A stretch of DNA of 64,000 bases from Lysobacter gummosus (GCF_001442805.1 NZ_CP011131.1:4774001-4838000), one strand, 5' to 3'; positions 27,510 to 35,485 are shown, counted from the first letter of the stretch. The notes: a model not told the origin generated them from the letters alone. Program-made: numbers and translations.

Positions 27510-27578
27510 CACGATGCGACCAGTAAAAGCGGAATATGGAACGTTGGAGGTTGTAGTTCCGCCCGCATTCGCGTCGTG
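27510..27578 (-). ncRNA. Y-RNA-like unit 4, Ro-binding helix without tRNA-like module
   Basis: The 5' strand CACGA-C-GCGA pairs with TCGC-A-TCGTG at the 3' end. The conserved GCGAATGC and GGAACTACA boxes of the other units are present, but the T arm, acceptor and D arm are missing; a GGAAC/GTTCC stem closes the inner part directly. It looks like a deletion derivative of the upstream units. Expression is inferred from its place in the operon. Confidence 0.6.
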
Positions 27579-27602
27579 ACACGCTTGAAACAAAAACCGA
27601 TG

Positions 27603-27723
27603 CATCGCGACCAGGGTGATGCGGAACATTCTGCGCTCTACCGACTGAGCTACCGTCTCGCAACGGGCGGGATTCGAACCCACGACACCAGGATAAAATG
27701 TAGTTCCACAAGCATTCGCGATA
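27603..27723 (-). ncRNA. Y-RNA-like unit 3 with tRNA-like module
   Basis: The outer helix TATCGCGA/TCGCGATG and inner helix GTGGAAC/GTTCCGC bracket an internal loop that starts AATGCTT. The tRNA-like part has the T arm GTGGG-TTCGAAT-CCCGC (27667-27683), a short acceptor-like stem CCGT/ACGG, and the D arm GTAGCTCAGTCGGTAGAGC (27635-27653). The order T arm, acceptor, D arm is circularly permuted relative to a tRNA, as in bacterial YrlA-type Y RNAs. It is not a functional tRNA gene because no anticodon arm exists. Confidence 0.75.
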
Positions 27724-27769
27724 CAGCGGCGAAACGATGAGCGCACGGCTCGAACAGCATGAAACCGGC

Positions 27770-27899
27770 GCACTGCGACAAGTTATTCCGCGAAACGACT
27801 TACCCACCGTTCTACCGGGCTGAACTACCGCCTCGCGGCGGGCGGGATTCGAACCCGCGTCTGTGAGTTCCGATGTAGTTTCGCCAGCATTCGCAGTAC
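27770..27899 (-). ncRNA. Y-RNA-like unit 2 with tRNA-like module
   Basis: The outer helix GTACTGCGA/TCGCAGTGC and inner helix GCGAAAC/GTTTCGC form the Ro-binding-type stem. The module has the T arm GCGGG-TTCGAAT-CCCGC (27842-27858), an acceptor stem CCGCC/GGCGG closed by GCGA, and the D arm GTAGTTCAGCCCGGTAGAAC (27809-27828). Covariation with units 1 and 3 (GTTC/GAAC for GCTC/GAGC in the D stem) supports a conserved fold. Confidence 0.77.
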
Positions 27900-27951
27900 G
27901 ACGGCCAGGCCGGTCCAATCCGACCCGAACCCACTCGCAAACCCGATGCCC

Positions 27952-28085
27952 TTGCATTGCGACAAAAGGCGACGAAACGTTTTCCTGCTCTATCCGACTG
28001 AGCTACCGCCCTTGCGGGCGGGCGGGACTCGAACCCGCGTCCTGGCACGTGATAGGTGTAGTTTCGTCAAGCATTCGCCATGCAA
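27952..28085 (-). ncRNA. Y-RNA-like unit 1 with tRNA-like module (YrlA type)
   Basis: The ends pair as TTGCAT-G-GCGA with TCGC-A-ATGCAA, and an inner stem GACGAAAC/GTTTCGTC follows after an AATGCTT internal loop. This matches the Ro-binding half of Y RNAs. The other half has the T arm GCGGG-TTCGAGT-CCCGC (28022-28038), an acceptor-like stem CCGCCC/GGGCGG closed by GCAA, and the D arm GTAGCTCAGTCGGATAGAGC (27987-28006). Bacterial Y RNAs next to rsr are known to mimic tRNAs in just this way. It lies about 185 bases after rsr, on the same strand. Confidence 0.78.
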
Positions 28086-28110
28086 CGGCAAACTCGAATC
28101 CTCCGAAGCC

Positions 28111-28247
28111 GGCCGGCGGACCCCATTGTCCGCCGGCCGCATCCTGCGCCGCCTCGCACCTGCCTGGCGCGTGCGGCGGACGGGCATCCGCTCCCGTCCT
28201 CGCGAACGCGTTCCCTGCGTTCGCGTCGCGGCGCGTCCTTGCGCCGC
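28111..28247 (-). repeat. Cluster of strong hairpins between rsr and the Y-RNA array
   Basis: At least four short GC-rich hairpins stand in a row: 28111-28138 (11-bp stem GGCCGGCGGAC), 28179-28198 (6 bp), 28201-28225 (9 bp, CGCGAACGC/GCGTTCGCG) and 28228-28247 (7 bp); a further weaker one covers about 28147-28178. None has a T tract, so they look like processing or mRNA-stabilising structures at the rsr 3' end rather than terminators. Confidence 0.5.
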
Positions 28248-28270
28248 GGCGGCGCGATCCCTGCGCCGCC

Positions 28271-29821
28271 TTACAACGGTATCGATCCGATCCGCTCGAC
28301 CCAGCGCGCGGCATCGCTGCCCTGCGCCGCGTAGACCGCCAACAGATCGAACACCGCATCGCTGAAGCCGCCGATATGCAGCACGTCCGGCGACTCGACC
28401 GTCTGGCTGGTCGCGGTCGGCTGCAAGTCGATGCACACCAGCCGCGCATCCGGGCAACGCGCCTTGATCTGCGCCCACTCGCGCATCGTCGCGGTCGCGC
28501 CGCCACTGCGGGTGTCGCGCCAGCTCTCGTTGTCGGACACCATCACCAGCAGATCGACCTTGGCCTTCTCCCGATTCAACTGCGCCAGCGGCGCGCTCAC
28601 CGCGGTACCGCCGCCACACAACGACGCCAACTGCGCCGCCTGGGTGGTGACGCTGTCGCGCGGGTTCAGCCGCAACCCACGCACTTCGGTGTCGAACGGC
28701 ATCACCCGCGCGGCCGCATGAGTGCGCTGGATGCACGCCGCGATCAGCGCCGCCACGTCCACGCACCGCACCTTGCTGGTCGCGCCCTTGCGGTAACCGG
28801 TGATCGACGCGCTCATCGAGCCCGACACGTCCACCGCGACCACCACCTCGCCCTGCAGCGCCGGCACCTGGCCGGTCGCGATCTCCATCGCGTCCTGCAG
28901 GGCGGCGATGATCGGCGCCGGCAATTCGCCGCCGGCGTGATACGCGCTCAACAACTGGTACGGGAACACGCGGGCATTGCGGATTTCATCGACGTCGGCC
29001 AGACGCGCGGCAATCTCGGTCACCACCGCCGGATCGTCGAACACCCCGTGACGCTGGAAGGTGTTGAGGTTCATGCGCAAGGTCTGCCACGACACCGTGC
29101 GCGCCAACTGGGTCCAGTGCGCCACGCTCAACGGCAGCGAGGTGAAGTACTGGAACGGCAGCTTCGGCATCGGCGCATCGGTCGAGCGCTTGAAGGCCTC
29201 GAACGCGCGCACCTTGGCCGGCAGCGCCGCTTCGTCGAACGGCTTGCCGATCAGCCACGCATACAGCGCCGCGCGCTCGGCATCGGCCGGCTTGGGGTGG
29301 ACCATCTTGATCACGTCCGCCAGCGAGGGCTGCTGACCGATCGCCGCGGCCAGCAACTGCTCCACCGAGGCGTTGTCCAACCACTGCCGCACCAGGCGCT
29401 TGGGCTGCGAACCCAGCGACTTGCGACCGATCCGGCCGCTGCGCACGATCTGGACGAACGTGCTCAGCATGCGGCCGTTGTCGATCACCCGGCCGAACGC
29501 GCGCTCGAACGCGGCGCCGTCGCGGGCGGTCAGGCTGGCCAGCAACAACGCCGGCATGTCCTTCATGTGGCCGCGCTGGCGGGTGTGGATCGCGGTCTTG
29601 GCGACGAAGGCCGGCTCGACCTGCGCGCACAAGCTCAGGACGTGATCGAGCTGCTCCTCGGCGCTGGCGTAGTAAGTGTTGTTCAAGCAACCGGTGGCCG
29701 CGTACAGCGCCAGCGCCGTCTGCGGGCGACGCGCATAGGCCTGGCCGCCCGCCTCGTTGCGCGAGGTCGCCGCCGGCACCGAAGCGCCGCGGGCGGAAGC
29801 GAAGAGATTGAAGTTGGCCAT
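28271..29821 (-). CDS. rsr: Ro60/TROVE domain RNA-binding protein (Rsr)
   Basis: The 516-residue protein is a bacterial Ro orthologue: an N-terminal HEAT-like TROVE ring (about 20-350, with LNNTYYASAEEQLDHV and RQRGHMKDMPALLL) and a C-terminal von Willebrand A domain with a MIDAS motif AVDVSGSMSAS at about 355-365. Ro binds misfolded RNAs in its cavity and Y RNA on its outer surface, and Ro-Y RNA can tether the exonuclease PNPase. The ATG at 29821 lies 25 bases after the expected sigma-54 start point. First gene of the RNA-repair operon. Confidence 0.95.
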   Translation of the reverse strand: MANFNLFASARGASVPAATSRNEAGGQAYARRPQTALALYAATGCLNNTYYASAEEQLDHVLSLCAQVEPAFVAKTAIHTRQRGHMKDMPALLLASLTARDGAAFERAFGRVIDNGRMLSTFVQIVRSGRIGRKSLGSQPKRLVRQWLDNASVEQLLAAAIGQQPSLADVIKMVHPKPADAERAALYAWLIGKPFDEAALPAKVRAFEAFKRSTDAPMPKLPFQYFTSLPLSVAHWTQLARTVSWQTLRMNLNTFQRHGVFDDPAVVTEIAARLADVDEIRNARVFPYQLLSAYHAGGELPAPIIAALQDAMEIATGQVPALQGEVVVAVDVSGSMSASITGYRKGATSKVRCVDVAALIAACIQRTHAAARVMPFDTEVRGLRLNPRDSVTTQAAQLASLCGGGTAVSAPLAQLNREKAKVDLLVMVSDNESWRDTRSGGATATMREWAQIKARCPDARLVCIDLQPTATSQTVESPDVLHIGGFSDAVFDLLAVYAAQGSDAARWVERIGSIPL

Positions 29822-29855
29822 CGGGGCATTCCGGCTGGGGACTGGCCTGTACCAG

Positions 29856-29872
29856 AGCAAGCGCCGTGCCAA
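29856..29872 (-). promoter_or_regulatory. Sigma-54 promoter of the rsr-Y RNA-rtcBA operon
   Basis: The minus strand reads TTGGCACGGCGCTTGCT, a full match to the -24/-12 consensus (TGGCACG, four bases, TTGC). It ends 35 bases before the rsr start codon. This fits control by RtcR, the sigma-54 activator encoded divergently. Confidence 0.9.
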
Positions 29873-29997
29873 CTTCGAAGGGATGATTACATCTTTTTGA
29901 TTTACAACGAATTTTTCTTGAAACCCGGATTTCAGCCGTCCCTCTGAATTGTAAAATATCTATACTCATGGATAAGAATCTATCCAATGGGATCGCC
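29873..29997. promoter_or_regulatory. Divergent control region between rsr and rtcR
   Basis: This AT-rich stretch contrasts with the GC-rich surroundings. It contains a near-palindrome GAAACCCGGATTTC (29920-29933), an inverted pair TTTACAA (29901-29907) and TTGTAAA (29949-29955), and GGATA/TATCC flanking six bases (29970-29985). Any could be the RtcR binding site. TATACT at 29961-29966 is a possible -10 for rtcR. Confidence 0.4.
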
Positions 29998-31593
29998 ATG
30001 AAACGCCAAGTAGTGATCGGCATGCTCGGCACCCAGCTCGATGCGGCCGGCTACGGCCCGGGCCGCTGGGAGAAGTGGCGGCCGACCGTGTCGCTGGGCA
30101 TGCACGAGGATTTCCTGCTCGACCGGCTGGAGCTGCTGGTCGATGAGCGCCGCTTCGCCCAACTCGCCCAGCAGGTCGGGGAGGATCTGGCCCAGGTCTC
30201 GCCGGAGACCCGCGTGCGCCGCCACGACACCTTCCTCGCCGACCCATGGGATTTCGAAGCCGTCTACGGCGTGCTCGACGACTTCGTGCGCGGTTACGAC
30301 TTCCGCCCCGAGGAAGAGGACTACTACGTCCACATCACCACCGGCACCCACGTCAGCCAGATCTGCTGGTTCCTGCTCACCGAAAGCCGCCTGTTCCCCG
30401 GCCGCCTGCTGCAGACCGCGCCGCCGCGCAAGCAAAAAGGCACCAACCCGGGCTCGTATGCGCTGATCGATCTGGATCTGTCGCGCTACGACCGCATCGC
30501 CCAGCGTTTCGCCGAGCAGCGCCTGCACGATCGCGATCTACTCAAGAGCGGCATCGCCACGCGCAATCCCGCGTTCAACCGCATGATCGAGCAGATCGAA
30601 ACAGTGGCCACGCGCTCGAAGTCGCCGATGCTGCTGATGGGCCCGACCGGCGCCGGCAAGAGCCAGCTGGCGCGGCGCGTGTTCGATCTGAAAAAGCAGA
30701 AGCATCAACTGCCCGGACGCTTCGTCGAGGTGAACTGCGCGACGCTGCGCGGCGACGGCGCGATGAGCACCTTGTTCGGCCATATCAAGGGCGCCTACAC
30801 CGGCGCTTCGGCCGATCGCGCCGGGCTGCTGCGTTCGGCGCACCAGGGCCTGCTGTTCCTGGACGAAATCGGCGAACTGGGCCTGGACGAACAGGCCATG
30901 CTGCTGCGCGCGCTGGAGGAGAAACGCTTCCTGCCGGTCGGCGGCGACAAGGAAGTCGAAAGCGATTTCCAGTTGATCGCCGGCACCAACCGCGACTTGC
31001 AGGTGTCGGTGCTGGAAGGCCGTTTCCGCGAGGACTTGCTGGCGCGACTGAATCTGTGGACCTACCGCCTGCCCGGCCTGGCCGAGCGCGCGGAAGACAT
31101 CGAGCCCAACCTGGATTTCGAACTCGAACGGCATTCGCGCGAGAACCACCAGCGGGTCATGTTCAACAAGGAAGCGCGCGAACGCTACCTCGCCTTCGCC
31201 CGCGGCGGCGACGCCAGTTGGAGCGGCAACTTCCGCGATCTGGGCGCGTCGGTGATGCGTCTGGCGACCCTGGCCGAAGGCGGGCGCATCCGCATCGATC
31301 TGGTCGAAGAGGAAATCGCTCGCCTGCGCCGGCAATGGCACGGCGCGCCGACGCAGGCTTCGGCGCTGGAACGCGTGCTCGGCGAAGACGCCGCGCGCCT
31401 GGACCGTTTCGAACGCGTGCAGCTGGAGGACGTGCTGCGCGTATGCGCTCAGGCCAAGAGCCTGTCGCAAGCCGGCCGCGAATTGTTCGCGGTGTCGCGC
31501 GCGAGCAAGGCCAGCAGCAACGATGCCGACCGGCTGCGCAAGTATCTGGCGCGGTTCGGCCTGGATTGGGAGCGGGTGAAGGCGCGGGACTGA
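29998..31593 (+). CDS. rtcR: RtcR, sigma-54-dependent activator of the RNA-repair operon
   Basis: The 531-residue regulator has an N-terminal CARF domain (about 1-180, GMLGTQLDAAG and HITTGTHVSQIC) that senses an RNA-derived ligand, and an AAA+ core (about 185-420) with Walker A GPTGAGKS, the sigma-54 contact loop GAYTGAS (variant of GAFTGA), Walker B LLFLDEIGEL and an arginine-finger region. The C-terminal part should hold the DNA-binding helix. In enteric bacteria RtcR responds to cyclic-phosphate-ended tRNA fragments. The ATG at 29998 starts the conserved MKRQVVIGMLGT segment; an upstream ATG at 29968 is less likely. Confidence 0.95.
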   Translation: MKRQVVIGMLGTQLDAAGYGPGRWEKWRPTVSLGMHEDFLLDRLELLVDERRFAQLAQQVGEDLAQVSPETRVRRHDTFLADPWDFEAVYGVLDDFVRGYDFRPEEEDYYVHITTGTHVSQICWFLLTESRLFPGRLLQTAPPRKQKGTNPGSYALIDLDLSRYDRIAQRFAEQRLHDRDLLKSGIATRNPAFNRMIEQIETVATRSKSPMLLMGPTGAGKSQLARRVFDLKKQKHQLPGRFVEVNCATLRGDGAMSTLFGHIKGAYTGASADRAGLLRSAHQGLLFLDEIGELGLDEQAMLLRALEEKRFLPVGGDKEVESDFQLIAGTNRDLQVSVLEGRFREDLLARLNLWTYRLPGLAERAEDIEPNLDFELERHSRENHQRVMFNKEARERYLAFARGGDASWSGNFRDLGASVMRLATLAEGGRIRIDLVEEEIARLRRQWHGAPTQASALERVLGEDAARLDRFERVQLEDVLRVCAQAKSLSQAGRELFAVSRASKASSNDADRLRKYLARFGLDWERVKARD

Positions 31594-31639
31594 GGCGACG
31601 GCGCGGATCGTCCGCGCCGCCGTTCGCGTGCGGGTTGTT

Positions 31640-32470
31640 TTAGAGCGCGCCGCCGTTGCGCAACTCGGCCTCCGCCAACACCGCCGCGGCGTTGCGCGGC
31701 AGACTGCGCGGCCCGGTCACGCAGCTGACGAAGACGAAGCGGCGACTGCCGCGGTCGATCTGGCCGACCTGCCAGCTGATCGCTTCATTGCCGACCACCA
31801 GCGAAGCGCTCTTGCCGATCACCGAAGTGTCGCCGACCCGCGGGACGCGCACGATCGCCACACCGTTGCGGCCGACCATCACTTCCGACGGCTGGCCCAG
31901 CATGGACTGCACCTCGGTCATGGCCTGACGGCTGGCCGGCAGTTCGTTGCGGAACAGCCGGCTCAGGAAATGCATCTGCTCGCTGGGCGAAATCTCCAGC
32001 GAACCGCCGTTCCAGTACTCGCCGCCGCTGCGGGTGTCGGCGTTGCCGTAGGTGAATCGTCTCAGGTACTCGCCCATGCGGCCGGCACCCAGGTTCTGCA
32101 CCTGTTCGCGCGCATCGTCCGGCGGCGCATAGCCCAGGGCCGCTTCCAGGTTCTGCGCGCCGCGGGTCGCCGCGTTGCCGCGCACCGTGCCCGCGTCCAG
32201 GGCAGCCAGGTTCGCGGCGATCTCGAAGGTCTCTCCCGGCGCGACCCGGCGCGCGCAGCCTTGCGCGGGCGAACGCCGGACTTCGCCGCCGTTGACGTCG
32301 AACAGCAGGAAACAGGCGCTCAGCGAGGGTTCCTTCGGCAGCGCGGCCGGATCGGGAAAGACCTCGAAGTCGCCCGGCGGGCGCATCTGTTGCGGCGCGG
32401 CGGCGACCGCGCCGATCCACAGCGTCACCACGGACATCACGGCGGCGATTCCGCCTTTCACGGCTGTCAT
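31640..32470 (-). CDS. Class D beta-lactamase-fold protein lacking the catalytic Ser and Lys (pseudoenzyme)
   Basis: The 276-residue protein has a signal peptide (about 1-25) and aligns by pattern with OXA enzymes: CFLLFDVN strand, the helix after the active site (IAANLAALDAGTV), YGN at 141-143, the WNGGSLEISPSEQMHFLSRL segment and a C-terminal W233-containing strand. However, the OXA STFK active site reads ETFE (80-83), the SxV motif reads APP (115-117), and no KTG is seen before the last strands. It therefore cannot work as a normal serine beta-lactamase. It may be a sensor, scaffold or penicillin-binding relic. It is convergent with rtcR. Confidence 0.72.
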   Translation of the reverse strand: MTAVKGGIAAVMSVVTLWIGAVAAAPQQMRPPGDFEVFPDPAALPKEPSLSACFLLFDVNGGEVRRSPAQGCARRVAPGETFEIAANLAALDAGTVRGNAATRGAQNLEAALGYAPPDDAREQVQNLGAGRMGEYLRRFTYGNADTRSGGEYWNGGSLEISPSEQMHFLSRLFRNELPASRQAMTEVQSMLGQPSEVMVGRNGVAIVRVPRVGDTSVIGKSASLVVGNEAISWQVGQIDRGSRRFVFVSCVTGPRSLPRNAAAVLAEAELRNGGAL

Positions 32471-32679
32471 GCCTGCATTGCTCCTTGCTCGGATACGGCT
32501 GATCGACTGCGGTTGGTTCCAATTACCGGCGCGGCGCCTTGCGGCGGCACGCGGCCGTGCCCAGGATGCCACGCCTCGCCCGCGCTTTTCGAGCGCGCCG
32601 CCGCAAGGCGCGGCCTTCGGCTTGACCGCAAGCGCGCTTGAGGTTCTATCCTCAGCCGCCACCGCCCGCCAAGGACCGC

Positions 32680-34518
32680 ATGACCGCCATCCCGCCCGTC
32701 GAGACGCCCGCCGCCGACAATCCCACCGATGGGGCCGCGCCGGTCGCGCGCGCCAGCGAGCGGCGCGGCGAATGGTCGGTGATCGCCTCGCTGCTGCCGT
32801 ACCTGCGGCCCTACGTAGGCCGGATCGCGCTGGCGCTGGCGATGGTGCTCGCGGCCAAGCTGGTCAATCTGTACGTGCCGCTGGCGCTCAAGCATCTGAT
32901 CGACCGCCTCAACGTGCCGGTCACCCCGTTGCTGCTGCCGGTCGGCCTGCTGCTGTCCTACGGCATCGCGCGCATCGGCGTGACCTTGTTCACCGAATTG
33001 CGCCAGGTGGTGTTCGCGCGGGTCATGGCGCGCACCTCGCGCCAGGTGACCTTGCAGGTGTTCAGGCATCTGCACGGGCTGAGCCTGAAATTCCACCTCG
33101 CCCGCCGCACCGGCGGCGTCGCCCGCGATGTCGAGCGCGGCGGCAGCTCGATCGCCGACCTGCTGGACTGGACCATCTACACCATCGTCCCGGTGCTGCT
33201 GGAAGTGACGATGGTGACCACGGTGCTGGTGTGGATCTACGACTGGCGCTTCGGCGCGGTCGCGATCGGCACCCTGGTGCTCTACGGCGCGTGGACGTTC
33301 TCGGTGACCGAATGGCGCACGCGTTATTACCGCGCGCAGGTCGAGGCCGACACCCGCGCCAACGAACGCGCGGTGGATTCGCTGCTCAACTACGAGACGG
33401 TCAAGTACTTCAACAACGAAGAACACGAAGCGCGCCGCTACGACGACAACCTGCGCCATGTGGAAAATTCCATGGTGATGTCGATCAAGACCCTGGCGGT
33501 GCTCAATCTCGGCCAGAGCCTGGTGGTCGCACTAGGCGTGACGGCGATGATGTGGCTGGCCGCGCACGGCGTGGTCGAGGGTACGATGACGGTCGGCGAC
33601 CTGGTCCTGGTCAACGCTTACTTGCTGCAGTTGTCGGCGCCGTTGTTCATGCTCGGCATGATGTACCGCGAAGTGAAGCAGGCCCTGACCAACATGGAGC
33701 GGTTGTTCGGCCTGCTCGACGAACGCCAGGACGTGCGCGATGCGCCCGACGCGCAGGTGCTGACCACCTCGCAGCCCAGCGTGGCGTTCCGCGATGTGCG
33801 CTTCAGCTACGACACCCGCCGCGAAATCCTGCGCGGCATCGATTTCGAGATTCCCGCCGGCGCCACCGTCGCGGTGGTCGGCCACTCGGGCTCGGGCAAA
33901 TCGACGCTGGCGCGGTTGCTGTATCGCTTCTACGACATCGACAGCGGCGCGATCGATATCGACGGCCGCGATCTGCGCGCGCTGACGCAGTCCTCGCTGC
34001 GCGGCGCGATCGGCATCGTTCCTCAGGACACGGTGCTGTTCAACGACACCATCGGCTACAACATCCGTTACGGCCGGCCCGAAGCGCAGGACGCCGACGT
34101 CGAAGCGGCGGCGCGCGCCGCGCACATCCACGATTTCATCGTCGGCCTGCCCGACGGTTACGAAACCCCGGTCGGCGAACGCGGCCTCAAGCTGTCGGGC
34201 GGCGAGAAGCAGCGCGTGGCGATCGCGCGCGCGTTGTTGAAGAACCCGTCGATCCTGATCTTCGACGAAGCCACCTCGGCCCTGGATTCCAAGTCCGAGC
34301 GCGCGATCCAGGACGAACTGGACCGGCTCGCGGTAGGTCGCACGACCCTGGTGATCGCGCACCGCCTATCGACGGTGATGGATGCGGACCAGATTCTGGT
34401 GATGGACGCCGGCCGCATCCTCGAACGCGGCACCCACAGCCAGTTGCTGGCGATGGACGGGGTGTATGCGCAGATGTGGGATCTGCAGCAGCGGCAGGAA
34501 GACGAAGTGGTCGCTTAG
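32680..34518 (+). CDS. Atm1-type ABC exporter (half transporter, permease-ATPase fusion)
   Basis: The 612-residue inner-membrane protein has a six-helix exporter domain (about 40-340, with the YFNNEEHEARRYD segment diagnostic of the Atm1/HMT family) and an ATPase domain with Walker A GHSGSGKS, Q loop, signature LSGGEKQR, Walker B ILIFDEATSALD and H loop AHRLST. Atm1-like transporters export glutathione-linked or sulfur compounds and give metal tolerance; it likely acts as a homodimer. The ATG at 32680 has AAGGA upstream. Confidence 0.9.
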   Translation: MTAIPPVETPAADNPTDGAAPVARASERRGEWSVIASLLPYLRPYVGRIALALAMVLAAKLVNLYVPLALKHLIDRLNVPVTPLLLPVGLLLSYGIARIGVTLFTELRQVVFARVMARTSRQVTLQVFRHLHGLSLKFHLARRTGGVARDVERGGSSIADLLDWTIYTIVPVLLEVTMVTTVLVWIYDWRFGAVAIGTLVLYGAWTFSVTEWRTRYYRAQVEADTRANERAVDSLLNYETVKYFNNEEHEARRYDDNLRHVENSMVMSIKTLAVLNLGQSLVVALGVTAMMWLAAHGVVEGTMTVGDLVLVNAYLLQLSAPLFMLGMMYREVKQALTNMERLFGLLDERQDVRDAPDAQVLTTSQPSVAFRDVRFSYDTRREILRGIDFEIPAGATVAVVGHSGSGKSTLARLLYRFYDIDSGAIDIDGRDLRALTQSSLRGAIGIVPQDTVLFNDTIGYNIRYGRPEAQDADVEAAARAAHIHDFIVGLPDGYETPVGERGLKLSGGEKQRVAIARALLKNPSILIFDEATSALDSKSERAIQDELDRLAVGRTTLVIAHRLSTVMDADQILVMDAGRILERGTHSQLLAMDGVYAQMWDLQQRQEDEVVA

Positions 34519-34824
34519 ACCTCCCTCTCGCGCTCCCTCTCCCGCTCCGTCCCCCTCTCCCTCTCATGCTCCCTCTCCCGTTCGCGGGAGAGGGCTGGGG
34601 TGAGGGGATGAGCGCCGCAGGCGCGAATGCTGTTGCCTGGATTCCGCGCCGGCCCGCGCACCTTCAACCCAACCCCACCCCGGCCCAAACGCATAGCGTT
34701 TAGGCGTTCGCGGACGTGCGAGCCAGTGGCTCGCAAGCAACGTCCGCTCCCCCCGCGCCCCGAAAGCAGTCACCTTGGGTGGCAAGCGGAAGGGAGGCTC
34801 AATCGGGGTTCCATCAACCGGTGA
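34519..34824. repeat. CCCTCTCC-rich tract and interspersed palindromic repeats
   Basis: Bases 34520-34590 are a pyrimidine-rich tract of CCCTCTC-type units ending in the hairpin CTCTCCCGTTCGCGGGAGAG. Further on are AAACGCATAGCGTTT (34688-34702) and CGAGCCAGTGGCTCG (34719-34733), the latter within a wider GGACGT/ACGTCC pair. Frames across the region give repeat-type peptides but no gene. It separates convergent genes and may stop transcription. Confidence 0.6.
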
Positions 34825-35352
34825 TCACGCCGCCGAATCGGGTTCCCAGATCATGTACACATCGGCGCGCTGGTAATGCGAGCCCGGCCGCGGCGCCGGG
34901 TGATGGCGGAAGCCCATGCTTTCGTACAGCTTCAGCGCCGGCCCGAGTTTCTTGCTCGATTCCAGGAACAGCTCGCGCCCGCCCATCTGCGCGAACGCTT
35001 CGATCGCCCCGTGCATCAGCTTGCGGCCGATGCCGCCGCCGCGCAGCGCCGGTTCCACCGCCATCTTGGTCAGCTCGACCAGACCGTCGTCGTGACGCAG
35101 CAGCGCGACGGTGCCGAGCACGCGATCGCTGTCGTCCACCGCGAACAGCACCCGGCCGCCGCCGTCGAGCAGATGGGTCTGCGGATCGCCGAGCACTTCG
35201 CGATCGACCGGCTCGACCTTGAACCAGCGCTCCAGCCATTCGATGTTGAGTCGGGCGAAGTCCTCGCGCCAGCGCGGATGGAAGCCGACGATGCGCACCT
35301 CGCCGACGATCTCGATCGGGGCGGGGCTGGCGGAAGAGGATGAGTCGTTCAT
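34825..35352 (-). CDS. GNAT family N-acetyltransferase
   Basis: The 175-residue protein has a GNAT core at about 25-165 with LTKMAVEPALRGGGIGRKLM, the acetyl-CoA-binding R-G-x-G-I-G loop (motif A), and LFLESSKKLGPALKLYESMGFR (motif B). Similar enzymes acetylate small amines, amino acids or protein N-termini; the substrate is not visible from sequence. It looks monocistronic. Confidence 0.85.
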   Translation of the reverse strand: MNDSSSSASPAPIEIVGEVRIVGFHPRWREDFARLNIEWLERWFKVEPVDREVLGDPQTHLLDGGGRVLFAVDDSDRVLGTVALLRHDDGLVELTKMAVEPALRGGGIGRKLMHGAIEAFAQMGGRELFLESSKKLGPALKLYESMGFRHHPAPRPGSHYQRADVYMIWEPDSAA

Positions 35353-35433
35353 AGGCCGATGATAGCGGCCGGGCGGCGCGCCGGTGCCACCTGGACGCGC
35401 GAAGATTCGCGCCGGGCAAACGCACGAATAAAA

Positions 35434-35455
35434 ACGGCGACCTCGCGGCCGCCGT
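35434..35455 (-). terminator. Terminator of the 35486-36115 gene
   Basis: Reading the minus strand, ACGGCG/CGCCGT arms flank a GC-rich loop and are followed by TTTTTATT. It lies 30 bases after the stop. Confidence 0.65.
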
Positions 35456-35485
35456 CATCCCGATTCACATCGACTGCCGCCGCGC

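Noticed and set aside
27600..28060. Three tRNA-like T and D arms that could be read as degenerate tRNA genes
   Set aside because: The order is T arm, closed acceptor, D arm, with no anticodon arm. The units pair at their ends as Y RNAs do, so they are not tRNA genes or tRNA remnants of an integration site.
27343..28366. Long open frames through the Y-RNA region on both strands
   Set aside because: The peptides repeat the translated RNA motifs (for example Gly-Phe-Glu-Ser-Arg runs), lack ribosome sites and follow RNA structure instead of codon pattern.
34515..34785. Short frames over the CCCTCTCC tract giving Pro/Ser/Arg-rich peptides
   Set aside because: Translations of a dispersed repeat; no ribosome site and no family pattern.
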